64,000 nt of DNA from Anaeramoeba flamelloides (lineage: Eukaryota > Metamonada > Anaeramoebidae). The position numbers and the translations under genes are program-made. Below are positions 48,311 through 59,706 of the stretch, piece by piece. Each line of letters opens with the position of its first letter. Positions within the stretch are counted from its first letter, which is position 1. The stretch covers positions 8,060,001-8,124,000 of the forward strand of contig JANTQA010000033.1 of assembly GCA_027625915.1 (NCBI GenBank). Direction: 5' to 3'. The notes under the pieces were generated by a model. It was not told where the DNA came from. It made no database searches and worked only from the letters and a program-made list of their open reading frames with translations.

Positions 48311-48522
48311 TTCAATAAGGAAGATTAAGAACATAGTATAAAATTTCATTTCTATTTGATTTTATTTGATATGGATTTTTTTGATCTCTAAATAAGAAAA
48401 ATATGAGAGAACTTGAAAGAAAAATTTACATTTATTTATTACAAAAACAATTGTAAAAGTATATAATTCCAACTCACAAAACAGCTTGAATCAGAAAATA
48501 TCTTGTTTAATTTAATCATTTT

Positions 48523-48562
48523 GCGCGCGCGCGTGCGTGTGTGTGTGTGTGTGTGTGTGTGG
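48523..48562. repeat. (CG)n/(TG)n microsatellite, Z-DNA-prone
   Basis: GCGCGCGCGCGTGCG followed by about 13 TG units: 40 bases of strictly alternating purine-pyrimidine. It is the only CG-dense spot in the intergenic DNA of this window. Confidence 0.95.
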
Positions 48563-48639
48563 ATTATTAAAATATTAGTCTATTGTTGAAAAAAATCAAA
48601 AAAATACCAAAATAATTAGAACAGACTATAAATTTGAAT

Positions 48640-49010
48640 ACTGTGGTCAAAATAAAGTGTGCGAAAAAAATTTCATGTTTGTTTCAAAATAAAAAATGTG
48701 TTTTTATGTTATAGAAGACCTATACATTAACCAATCAAATAAACCGATAATAAACCCTAAAAAAATATGGTATTGGTTTCTTAAAGTTCCATTATTTAAA
48801 AAGAAATTCTAAAAATAAAGGATCAAATTGTAAAAATTTATCTCAAAAAATAGAGTTAATTTTTATTCATCAAAAAGAACAAAAAATTTCAAAAAAATTG
48901 AGAATATTATAAAAAATTTTCAACAAATTGCATGAATAATTTAAAGTTTACTGAAAATAACCAGACCTTAACTTTCAAAATTGATTTGAACTTTGGTATA
49001 CTATTTGGTA
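48640..49010 (-). repeat. Dispersed segment I, copy 3 (inverted)
   Basis: The complement reads TTACAATTTGATCCTTTATT then TTTAGAATTTCTTTTTAAAT, nearly identical to 56420-56470, and continues with GGTCTTCTATAAC and ACTTTATTTTGACCACAGTA. A plus-oriented tail fragment (AAACATGGATTATTGTC) follows at about 49065. Confidence 0.7.
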
Positions 49011-49575
49011 GTAGATTGGATGTTGCCTTGATACTTGAACAAAAAAAAGCACGGATTATATTTTGAAACATGGATTATTGTCTTTGTGTATGCATTATTT
49101 CGATCTTGTACTTTCAATTTTTGGTCTCTAAAAAGGAATTTTCAAGAACCAATTTTAGAAAAGAACAAGAAACCACCTTAAGACATTCAGAATTTATCTC
49201 TTTGTCATCTCAAGATACAAATTTTTAAATTTCAAAGTTAATTATTTAGTTTACAAGCATCCTAAGGTGTAACGAAACAACTCCAATTTTAAAAATCCAA
49301 AGTATTATGTGAAGAGACCCAAAAACAGTCAAACACGCAAAAGCTTCTCACCCTAACATAAAAAAAATTTTATAATTTTTCACCTGATCTTGAAAATATT
49401 TTCTAATCCACCTTTTGGAAAACTGTTTATTACACCCCTTTAGCAGTAGAGTTGTTTAAATGAAATAAAATGAAAAGTAATCAAAAAATTTATCATTTTT
49501 TATTTTGTGTTTATAAGTGTAATTTTATTGTTTTTTATTTTATTTTATATTTTACCAAAAATTAAATTTTACAAC

Positions 49576-50563
49576 ATGAGCAAATCAGTCAAACAAGTTC
49601 GTCACTTAAAAATTGTCTTATTAGGAGACGAAGGTGTTGGAAAAGTAAAACTCTTTTTTTAATTTTTACTTCTTTTTGTGTTGTTTGTCTTTCTTGATCC
49701 AAATTCAAAAAACCAAACCTTTCAATTTCCTTCAAAACAAACAAAACCAAAAATTCAAAAAAAAAAGACTTCAATAGCGCTGAGATATACTTCAGATTTT
49801 TTTCAAGAAAACTATAAACCTACTGTTGGAGCAGCCTTCCACTCAAAAAGTAGTAATTACAATGGCACTGTTTATAATATTAAAATCTGGGATACTGCTG
49901 GCCAAGAGCGTTTTAAAAGTAAAAATTTGAAAGATCAAATTTTTTATTTTTTGTGTTAAAGCTTTGGAACTTTTAAAAAAATGACGTTCAACCATATTCC
50001 CTCAAGCTGATCTTTTCGAACTTTTTGAATTGTTTTTTAATTTCCAAAAAACAACAAAACAAAAAAACGAAAAAACAACAAAACCAAAAAACAACAAAAC
50101 CAAAAAACAACAAAACCAAAAAACAACAAAACAACATAACAAAAATACAAAAAAAACAAAAGGTTTGAGTTCAATGTACTATAAGGATTGTGATATTGCA
50201 ATTTTGGTTTATGACATTACATCAAAATCCACCTTTAAAAGCATTGGTCATTGGGAGAGGGAGTTAAGGAAAAATGGCCCACAAGATGTTCAAATTGCAA
50301 TTGTTGGCAACAAAATCGATCTTCCACAAAGATCAGTAAAAACGAAAAGAGTACAAATGCTCGCTGAAAATAAATCTTGCCATTTTTTTGAAACCTCTGC
50401 AAAGGAAGGCACAGGTATTAAACACCTCTTCAAGAAGATGTGTAAAAAAGTACCAAACCAGACTTCAACAGAAAAGAAAAAAAAGGAAAAAGAACAAGGC
50501 AAAATTATCAAATTAATTGCCTACGATGAAAAAAAGCATCGAAAAAAATGCTGTCGAAATTGA
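49576..50563 (+). CDS. Rab-family small GTPase (Rab5/22-like)
   Basis: Three exons: 49576-49644, 49768-49918, 50163-50563; 206 codons plus stop, phases consistent. Rabs switch between GDP and GTP forms on membranes to direct vesicle traffic. Motifs: P-loop GDEGVGKT (17-24), split by intron 1 right after the Lys codon; switch I YKPTVGAAF (39-47), whose GAAF is the Rab5-like effector signature; DTAGQERFKSL (65-75), rebuilt across junction 2; GNKIDL (122-127); ETSAKEG. The tail ends KKCCRN, a double-Cys prenylation site (CCxx). The region before it is Lys/Glu-rich. Intron 1 is 123 nt; intron 2 is 244 nt and ends in a CAAAAAACAACAAAAC tandem array running to the 3' splice site. Family sure; subgroup probable. 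Confidence 0.93.
50046..50162 (+). repeat. 16 bp tandem array at the 3' end of Rab intron 2
   Basis: CAAAAAACAACAAAAC-type units repeat about four to five times, grading into A-rich sequence that ends ACAAAAG at the splice acceptor. It fills the place normally held by the polypyrimidine tract. Confidence 0.85.
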
Positions 50564-53500
50564 ATCATTCTCATTCAACGCAGGGATTTATTTATTATTA
50601 TTATTTTTGTGTGCTTTGCCCCCCTCTTTACTGTTGGATTAGATCTAAATTAACAACTTTTCACGATTTTCTATCAAAAAACCATTTTCTTTCAAATCAA
50701 GAGATTAACCCAACTCGAGAGGAATTAATTACTTTTGATTTACTGATCAAAGAAATTTTAAACAAATTAGCAATTTTAAGATATACCATCTCATTTATTC
50801 AAATACACTTGTTCAAAGTACCCCCGCGCATTGGATCTTCAGGCCACCGCCACCCTTATATCGATCAATTCTAATTCTGAAATCTAACTTTATATTTTTT
50901 TCACTTTAATCAACTTCGCTCAATAATTTGGATTTAAAAATTCAACAAAAATTTGTTATATTGCAACAAATAACCCAGGAAACATTTATAAGTATGCCGA
51001 TTTCTTCAATTTTTCTTTTGATGTTAATAATACTTTATTTTTTTTTTTTTTTTTGATTTCTTTTTTCGATTCATTGCAATTTTCTGGAAAATAATCAAAA
51101 AAAAGAATCAAAATAAAATAAATTTTATTTCATAAGAAAGGATTAATCAAGTTAATTTTGACAAAGAGGTGGAAAATATCAGTGCTAATTAATTGTTAAT
51201 TTCTTACCACGACAAGTTTTTTACATAGAAATGAATAAAAAAACAATTGTTTATTTATTAAAAATTTATCAGTATTTTTAATTCAAATTTTAATTTGAAT
51301 TTTGTAACCTTATTCTTTTTTTTTTAATTTATATTTTTTTTTTTCATCACAAAGCCGCAAAAAGAAGAAAAAAAAAAAATAAAATAAATAATAAAATAGT
51401 AGTAACACTTTTTCAAATTTCATCAGGTTTTGATTTTTTTTTCTTTTATTATCGTTTTTTTTTTTTTTTTTTTTTTTTTTTTGAAATATAGACAATCAAA
51501 AAGGAATATAAGTTTTTGTAAATATGTTTATAAAAACACCCACCATCTTGAAAGACATTTCCAATTATAAAATTTTCTTTTATTTTTATCAATATTTTAT
51601 AAAATAATTGAAATAATCCTTAATTCAAAATAATTTATACACCAAAATTTCATGGTTGGGATGGAAATTTTATTAAATAAAGATAATGTGTGATTACTTA
51701 AGAGAATCTGCAACCATATATAATTTGCACGTTTATTTAAACTAAACTATTTTTCAAAAATGTTAACTTACCTTCTATTTATGTTCTTGGAAGTGGTTTT
51801 GTGTGATTTCGTCACATATTCTTACCAAAAAAAAATTTCAATTTTTGGATCAGAATTATTTTTTCTAATTTTGCACATTTTTATTTTTCTTTTTCTTTTT
51901 CTTTTTTCTTTGATTTTTAACTTTTTTTTTTAAATTTCTTTTTTTTTTTTTGATGATTACTTTTTTTTTTTTAAAAAGATCATGTGCAAAAAAAAAAAGA
52001 TCTTTGATAATACTAATAAAATAAAAAAAATTGTAGCTAACACATTGTCTTTATAAAGAAACACAATTATTATGAAAAAATTTCCTTGTTAACTTTTTTC
52101 CAGTGAAAGTTCAGTAAAGAAAAATTCCTAATGCTCATTTCAAAAATTGTCGTTTTCTTTTTTTTATTTTTGTTTTATAGTTTTTAGACAATCAGGTTTT
52201 GATATGTTTAGAATAATTAAAAAGTGAAATATCTTTATATTTAAGAATTCGTTGCTACTAGCAACATTATAATATTTTTTTTCAATTTATTATTTCAGGC
52301 TGAGTCATAATTTTTGAAATGGGGTTTTATTTTATAAATTTTCGACACAGTTAAAAAATTTTAAAAATAAAAATTGCAGTTATCACTAAAATTTGGAAAT
52401 AGTTTTGATTGTAATAAACTATCTCATTTTATATTTTATCAGTTTTGTTCTCATTTCTTTTTCAGATTCAAGTAATATGTACTTTTAGATGGAATTATTT
52501 GTTAATGATTGATATAAAGTTAAAGTGCGGCCAAGTTGAAATAGATAATGATATAGACTATCCAATAAAACCTAATCTTTGATTAAACAATAATTGTTGT
52601 GTAATTTCAAAAAATTTAACAAATACCCTTTTTTTTTGTAATACTTGTTTCAGCATTTTGGCCTCCTAGATTTTTATATTTTTTCGTTTTATTGTTTTTT
52701 ACTTTTTTTTAGAGAAAAAGTGACAATATAAAAAGACTAATACTGTGTAGCATTTGAACGACTCAGCTTTAGACCTAACTAAATATCAAAAACTAAGATT
52801 TTATTCTTATTTTATTCAACACATTCACAAAAGTTATATATTAATATTTTAAGTTTTTTTTTAACTAGATTTGTCTTTTTTCCAAAAACTCTGAAACTTT
52901 TCCTTGTATCCGGTAAAGTGTTAGTTACCTGTATAAAAAAATACAAGGTATTCAATAGAAAAAAAAAACAATTGTTTGGAAGAATAAAAATGTTTGGGGT
53001 TGTTAAGTTTTTTGATTTCTGAAAATTATTTTTGATTTTTGAATTTCTGTTTCTTCCCCAAACATTTTTCTTTGAAAAATAAAAAAAATTTTTGGCTATT
53101 AAAACAAAAAATAAATAAATAAGAAACCTCTCTCGTCGTGGTACATAGGAAAAGATTTATACTTTTTGGAAAAATAACAAATTTAGTGAAAAAAACTTAA
53201 AATATTAATAAATAACTTATTATAAAGAAGAGAATTTACTTCAAAAATCAAGTTAATAAATACTGAAGTGGTTCAAATAAGATTAGTGTGGGGTTAATTC
53301 CTAATATATAACTGCCAAGGTTCTTTACCAATAAATTGAAGGTGCTTTTTAGAATTATTATTTCAACTTTCCAAAAATTCATGGAGAATATTTTTTTTTA
53401 AACATTTGAAACAATCGTACAAAAATCTCAAAACACATGACAACAAAGTATTGTTGAATTTCAGGTTATTTTTTAATGAATTTCTTTTGAAAAAGAATTG

Positions 53501-54888
53501 AAATAAAATTGAAATTAAATTGAAAAGTTTAATGAAAATAATTGAAAATTACTTGAAATAGTCAATGGAAGTTACCAGGAAAATCAAAGGAAATTTTTAA
53601 ATGAAATTTTAATGAAATATAGGAAAAATTATTGAAAAATTAAAGAAAAATAAATGAAAAATAATTGAAAATTAATTGAATTTAGTTTGGTAGTTTTTAT
53701 TGATTCAGTTTGTTTCGTGTGAGAGTAAAAAAAAGTAAAATCACAAGAGAAAAAATAATTGAAAAAAATAAAAATGATTTATAAAACTTCAAATTAATTG
53801 GGAAATCTACCATTGCAATTCGTGAAATCCATATATTGTATTTTTAGTATCTTCTTTTGAAATTGTTATCTTACCATGTGAACCTGTCACTTACAGTTTT
53901 TTATCATCAAAAATATAAAAAAAAATTAGAAAACAATGGAGAAAAACAAAAAGAAAAAGAAAAGGAAAAGGAAAAAGAAAAAGAAAAAGAAAAAAATTAT
54001 TTTTACCAAAAAAATTGATGGTTGTTGTTTTTTGTTTGTTTTATCCTTTAAGAAGAGTACCCACAACACGAATGAATACGAGTCAAGAATGTTTTATTGT
54101 TTTGAAAGAAAAAAAGTTTTTTTAAATAAAAAGTTAGAAAAAATGATCTTTTTTTGTGAGGAAATATGATATTATTTGGCTTACCATTCTGTAATAAAGA
54201 TTTTAAATGATACCAAAAGATCTAAATCTATATAATTGAAAAATTTTTTTCAACACGAAAAATAATTATTGTTTCAGTTTGATTAAGTTCAATAATATAA
54301 ATCATTTTTTATCAGCAACAAATGAGAACAAAAATATTTGCCAAATTGTCAACTTTACAATTCTTTGATAATGAAATGTATTGTTAAAACTTTAAAAACA
54401 TTTTTAAAACATTAAATAACTTCATCAAATTTTCAATAATTTTTCAATATAATTTGTTTGATGAAAATTGGATGAAATTTTATTGAAATTAATAGGAAAA
54501 TTTCATTTGTTTTGATACAAATTTCAACAAAGGAAAATTTATTGAATTTTGAATGAATCTTTATTTAAATTATAGTACAAAATTTTTTTTTTATGAAATA
54601 GTATGAAATTTCAATGAAATACCATTGATTTCGTATATATTTGTACTCATGTGAAAAAGGATTTAACTACACACTCAGAGAAATTTTCTTCAACAGTCTT
54701 CTTAATACAACAAGATTCGAATTATTGTTGATCTGTTAAAACCAAACAAACAAAAAAAGTTTGAAATTTTCAAATGTTTAAAAAAAAAGTAAACAGAAAA
54801 ATAATTAAAAAAAAAATTTTCCTTTGAAAAATTCATTATTTTTAAATCAAAAACCTTTTTATTTAACAAATTTCAAATAAACCAAACA
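50564..54888. other. Intergenic region, 4.3 kb
   Basis: Just after the Rab stop, a plus-strand stretch of about 300 bases (to 50874) is open and more balanced in composition (ends IGSSGHRHPYIDQF); I see no domain, so it may be 3' UTR, a worn exon or chance. A 28-base T run is at 51455-51482. An inverted H segment lies at 51970-52170. 53.5-53.7 kb is a run of degenerate (AA)TTGAAA steps, and 53.94-54.0 kb is a polypurine GAAAAA array. No RNA gene seen. Confidence 0.6.
51970..52170 (-). repeat. Dispersed segment H, copy 2 (inverted)
   Basis: CCAGTGAAAGTTCAGTAAAG and AATGCTCATTTCAAAAATTG are the reverse complement of blocks at 14290-14345 with the same spacing. Confidence 0.68.
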
Positions 54889-55479
54889 ATGAGATCAATC
54901 AAATCTGTAGTAGTAGGAGATGGAGCTGTTGGTAAAACATGTTTATTACTTAGTTACACAACAAATTCCTTTCCAGGCGAATATGTACCAACTGTCTTTG
55001 ATAACTATTCAGCCAATGTAATGGTAGATGGAGAACCAATCAACATCAATCTGTGGGACACAGCAGGGCAAGAAGATTATGATCGATTAAGACCATTGTC
55101 ATACCCACAAACAGATGTCTTTATTGTTTGCTTTTCCTTAATCTCACCTGCTTCCTTTTCGAATGTCAAATCAAAATGGATTCCTGAAATCAAACACTAT
55201 TGCGAAGACTTACCAATTATCCTTGTCGGAACAAAAATTGATCTTCGAAACGATCAAGACACCATCCAAAAACTTGAAGAAAAAAATCTTGAACCAATTT
55301 CTTATCAGCAAGGAATGGAGTTAGGCCAAGAAATTGGCGCTTATCAATATGTTGAATGTTCTTCTTTAACTCAAAAGAATTTAAAAGCTGTTTTTGATTA
55401 TTCAATTAAAGCTGTTTTAAATCCAGAAGACAAAAAGAAAAAGAAAAAGAAAAAAAGAATTAATTGTTCAATCATGTAA
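54889..55479 (+). CDS. Rac/Rho-family small GTPase
   Basis: Intronless, 196 codons plus stop. Rac proteins are membrane-bound switches controlling actin, protrusion and phagocytosis. All G motifs are present: GDGAVGKT (10-17), YVPTVFDNY switch I with Thr35, [17 protein letters not shown] (56-72) with Gln61, the usual hydrolysis residue, and GTKIDLR (114-120). The SAL-type motif is ECSSL, where the usual Ala is Ser. A short Rho-type insert (about 121-136) is present. The tail is a run of eight Lys, then Arg and CSIM, a CAAX box whose Met favours farnesylation rather than the geranylgeranyl group of most Racs (rule of the family; not tested). Upstream 40 bases are A-rich, usual for starts here. 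Confidence 0.95.
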   Translation: MRSIKSVVVGDGAVGKTCLLLSYTTNSFPGEYVPTVFDNYSANVMVDGEPININLWDTAGQEDYDRLRPLSYPQTDVFIVCFSLISPASFSNVKSKWIPEIKHYCEDLPIILVGTKIDLRNDQDTIQKLEEKNLEPISYQQGMELGQEIGAYQYVECSSLTQKNLKAVFDYSIKAVLNPEDKKKKKKKKRINCSIM

Positions 55480-55756
55480 ATTATTTCTTTGGAAATTAGT
55501 GATTGAATAAAAGTCAATCTTATTTGTAATTTTATAAACAATAAAAACACCTTTATAAAATCATTTTAAATCTCGTTTTTTTTTTTTTTTACATTTTGGC
55601 TTTGTAGATCGATAGTAGGTTTAAGGAATACGTTTCAGACTCGGAGAATATTGAGTTATTATGTTCTTTTACCTTCACTTCTCAAAATAATTTTCATTCT
55701 TGAAGAAATTTGATCAAAAAATTACTTATTTGCATTTTGAATTATTTTAAGTTACT

Positions 55757-56727
55757 TATTGAAAAAAATACCTGATATAAAAATAATCTCTGACAAGAAT
55801 TTAAATTGCAAATATTATTAAAATCTTTATTAATATTCTGAAAATTGTAAATCAAATCCTTTGATATAACTAAACAATTTTTTAATAAACCGAATAATAA
55901 ACTTAAATAAAGTTCACTCAAAGTGAAGTATCTCAAAATACTCATTTAATTGCTTGATAACCAGATCAGATAATACTTATTTTGAAAGGCATTCGAGTTT
56001 TATCAATGCTTGCTATGAATTTTGAAAATGATATATTTTTATTCTTGTTTTTTGATTGATTTATTTTGGAAAAAGTATAATATAATTAACCATCATTTTA
56101 ATATTTGAGTACATGATGATTTTCAAAATTTGATTCTTAAAAAAAGTAATTATTAAACAATTACAGCGATCAAAATAAAACGTTCCTAACGAATATAATC
56201 CCTACTTTATTTTCTTCTTGTTCCAAGTCAACCCCCAATTTATTATCTTTTAATATACCACAATTAAAAATCCATTTTAAAGCTAAAGTCCTTGATATTT
56301 AACGTAAATTTCAAATTAAGAATGCAATTAGTTGAAAATGATGTTATTTTTTCAGCTTTTTTTGAAAAAACTTGATTTTTTGAAATAAAAATTATCTGAA
56401 AAATTTATTCTATTTTTTGAGAAAAATTTTGCAATTTGATCCTTTATTTTTTAGAATTTCTTTTTGAATAATAGAACTTTAAGAAAAAAATACCATATTC
56501 ACTTCGAGTTTTATTGTTCCTTTCTTTGATCGGTTCATGTTTATGTCTTCGAAAAAAAGTAACACACTTTTATTTTTAAAACACGGACTATTCTTTTTTG
56601 TACACATTTTTTTTAAATACAATATTTTGCACGCTTTATTTTGACAACAGTAAAAAACGATTTTCCTAATATTGGTAATGAAAAATCTTGTCAGAGATTA
56701 TTTTTATATCAGGTATTTTTTTCAATA
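55757..56727 (+). repeat. Family C element, copy 3 (long form, 967 bp, perfect TIRs, TA target)
   Basis: TA then TTGAAAAAAATACCTGATAT-AAAAATAATCTCTGACAAGA on the left; the right end is the exact inverse, followed by TA. The 40 bp terminal repeats show no mismatch, which suggests it is the youngest C copy. Its core (about 56160-56660) is segment I, absent from the 480 bp C copies, so short C forms may be internal-deletion derivatives. Confidence 0.92.
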
Positions 56728-57750
56728 CCCAACGAAAAAGAATTGTAAAATAATTTTTATGGTAACAATAAGGATTCTTTAAAAAATTTCATTGGTTGTT
56801 AAAGAAAACTTGTTAAAAATATAGAAATAGAAACTTTCCGATCGTTACCAGAGAGATATTTCCAAAGTTAATTCATTTTTTTTATCTTCACTTCAAGATT
56901 GATCTTTTTTATTACAATTTATATTCTTATTAAGGGAGTAAGTAAATTATACCAATTTTGAGAACCCCATTTGGTACGAAATATATGTTTAAAAACTTTT
57001 CTATAACTCAAGGAATGTGTGTTTTAATAAATAATTAATCAATATCTCATATTTTATTATATTTATATAACAATTAAAAAATAGTATAAAATAATTAATA
57101 AATTGCTTCAAAAAAAATAAATAAAAAAATAGTGATTTCGTGATCTTATCTTTAAAACAGGACAAAATTATCACTATTTTACTTGGTTTTATTTTTTATT
57201 CTTTAGTACAATACTTTTTTATCTCTGAAATATCGAGAAACAAATATTAATCAGTAAAAAATTTACCAAAATGAATTTTAATACGAATTTTTATTTAATT
57301 GACCGAATATTAAATTTAAAAATAATCACATATTTTTTGAATATTATGGAAAAAAATTTCTTTATTATATACATTTCTTTTTGAAAAATAATAAAATTTA
57401 TTAAAAAAGTGTTAATAACCAAAAAAAATCAAATAATATATTCAATTTTGTAAACATCTTATCTTGTTTTTTAAATACGAATTTTGTAGTTTTTTATGTC
57501 TTTTGAGATTTAAACCACTTTCCTATCCTTTTTAAATAAGATTATTTTGATATGACTTAGAGTCATTGGATAATACACTTTTTAATAAAGCATAAACCTA
57601 ATAAAAAATACAAAAGAAAATTATATCAGGTTAATAAAATGTCTAATATAAGTCTTTTATATATTAATTATAACTTAACGTAAAATATTATCGTATTTTT
57701 TTTCAAAAAATGATCAATATAATTCTTTTTTGATTAAAATAAATATTAAT

Positions 57751-57952
57751 TACAGTCAGTTTCAATTTTAAGAGAAAAACTGACAACCAAATTTAATACA
57801 CAAAAATAATCTCAAATTAAGGAACAAGATTTAAATTCTACTAAAATAATTTGTGTAAAAAATTTTTGACAAATTTTCTTTCTTAATTTGAGATTTTTTT
57901 TGTACCTTAAATTCTACTGAAAGTTTGTATCTTAAAATTGGAACTGACTGTA
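57751..57952. repeat. Family A MITE, copy 3 (diverged)
   Basis: TA-CAGTCAGTTTCAATTTTAAG ... TCTTAAAATTGGAACTGACTG-TA, 198 bp between the TA dinucleotides. Internal GGCACAAA words are partly lost (AGAGAAAAACT, AATACACAAA, AAGGAACAAG). Confidence 0.9.
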
Positions 57953-58043
57953 GAAAATATTGAAAGAACAATAATAAAAAACTTGTTTATTCTATTATAG
58001 TGTAAATTAACCTCTAAAATTATTGTATTTCTAAAAAATAAAA

Positions 58044-58235
58044 TACAACAACTCCACTTTTAAGACATAAACTTTGAATGGTATTTAAGGCACAAAAAAA
58101 TCTCAAAATCAGGCACATTTTTTGGATTTTTTGCAATACAAACTATTTTACCAAAATTTGAATTTTATGGGTTAATTTGAGATTTTTTTGAACCTATACA
58201 TCATTGAAAGTTTATTTCTTAAAACTGGACCTGTA
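58044..58235. repeat. Family A MITE, copy 4 (most diverged)
   Basis: TA-CAACAACTCCACTTTTAAGA ... CTTAAAACTGGACCTG-TA with inner words TTTAAGGCACAAAAAAATCT and AATCAGGCACA. Lies about 90 bp right of copy 3. Confidence 0.8.
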
Positions 58236-59377
58236 TGTATTCCGTTTTTTGGCAAATCGAAAGAATTATCTCAAAATAGAAAAACAAATCGATAAATAAA
58301 TATTTTTGACAAAAATAACTTGACTATTGTGTAATAATGATGGGAATGTTAATAAATATGGTAATTTTTTTTTATAATACAAGAAATAAATTGAATTTAA
58401 TGGAAACATATATTTCAAAATTAAAATAAAATCTTGCCAAGATCCTCATAATTATTTTTTAGACTAGAAACCGTTTTGTATTATAAAATGGATGGATAAA
58501 ATATCATCTAAACAATTTATTAAATTGAATCTATTTTTTTAAATCCAAAATTCACACGTTTTGAATGTAAAAACCAAAAAATTAATATATAATTTGTATT
58601 AAAAATTAAGTTACTTCTTGAAAATGAAGAAAGATATTTTTTATTTTATCAAGGAGATTACTTATTTTTGAAACAATATTTTTATTCTGAAATTATTTTT
58701 CATTATTAATATTCCAATTTAAATCCCAGACAATAAAAATAATTTAGGTAATGTGATTAAATAAATGAAATTTTAATAAAATATTCACAAAATTCTACCA
58801 ATTTAATTGAAATCTATGACAAAATTATTTTTATTCTTTCAAGTTTTAAAAAAGTTTATTTCATTTTTTAAAAAAAAAAATTGCATAATAATTATCGAAT
58901 TTTGAAAAATTTTTTTAAAACAAACAGTTTTGTTTCATTCAAAAATATTATTATAACTATTTAAATTGTTTTTTTCTTTTAAAAAATTGATTTTGAATTT
59001 TGAGGATAAAATTAACTGAATCCCAAATATCTTCTAGAAAAATTTATTTTGAAAAATCAAATTTCATCTTATTACAAACACACAATTTCTTGGTAAAAAT
59101 TTCAATAAATTTTAAAACTTTAATGATTATAATAATAATTCTGAAAATAATCCAAATCTTTTTCTCAAGCTTGAATATTTGTTTTTTTTTTTTTTTTTTG
59201 ATTAACGAAAAGAATTATCTCCAAAAAGAAAAAAAAAACATTTTCATTAACATTCCAGGCAATAATTACTTGTTATAGTATAAAAATGATTCAAATGATG
59301 ATAAAAACGAATAATAATGATTAGAAATAAAACGAATTTAATGATTTTTCTTTTTCAGAAAAAATATTAAAAAAAAA

Positions 59378-59706
59378 ATGATCTCATTGAAAAAATTTTC
59401 TTTTCTAGGTTTAATAATCAATCAGAGTTTTTTGATACTTGACATCTACAAAATATGTAAGTAGAGAATGCGACTAATAAAATACATGGAAATTTTCCCC
59501 TCATGTTGTAGAGTACAGTTCCCTTAATAGTTGAATATTTCATAAAAAAATGAAAAACAAAATGATCTCATTGAAAAAATTTTCTTTTCTAGGTTTAATA
59601 ATCAATCAGAGTTTTTTGAGACTTAACATCTCTAAAATATGTAATTATAGAATATTACGAATAAAATACTTTGAAATTTTACCCTCCTGTTGTAGATACA
59701 GTCACA
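59378..59706 (+). repeat. Tandem duplication, period 184 bp
   Basis: ATGATCTCATTGAAAAAATT and TTTAATAATCAATCAGAGTT occur at 59378 and again at 59562, and the similarity continues to the 'GTTGTAGA' words at about 59510 and 59692. The two units differ at scattered sites, so the event is not very recent. Confidence 0.88.

Larger units (their letters stand above)
43394..49575. other. Intergenic region, 6.2 kb, divergent genes, rich in D/E/F/I elements
   Basis: Holds D copies (44505, 46516), an inverted E element (45101-46332), another inverted E copy (about 46840-48310) split by element F (47424-48023), a CG/TG microsatellite (48523-48562) and an inverted I segment (48640-49010). The right 450 bases upstream of the Rab start contain no repeat I recognise and should hold its promoter. 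Confidence 0.7.

Noticed and set aside
53936-54169. Lys-rich frame MEKNKKKKKRKRKK...
   Set aside because: It arises from a polypurine GAAAAA array followed by ordinary AT-rich sequence; no domain.
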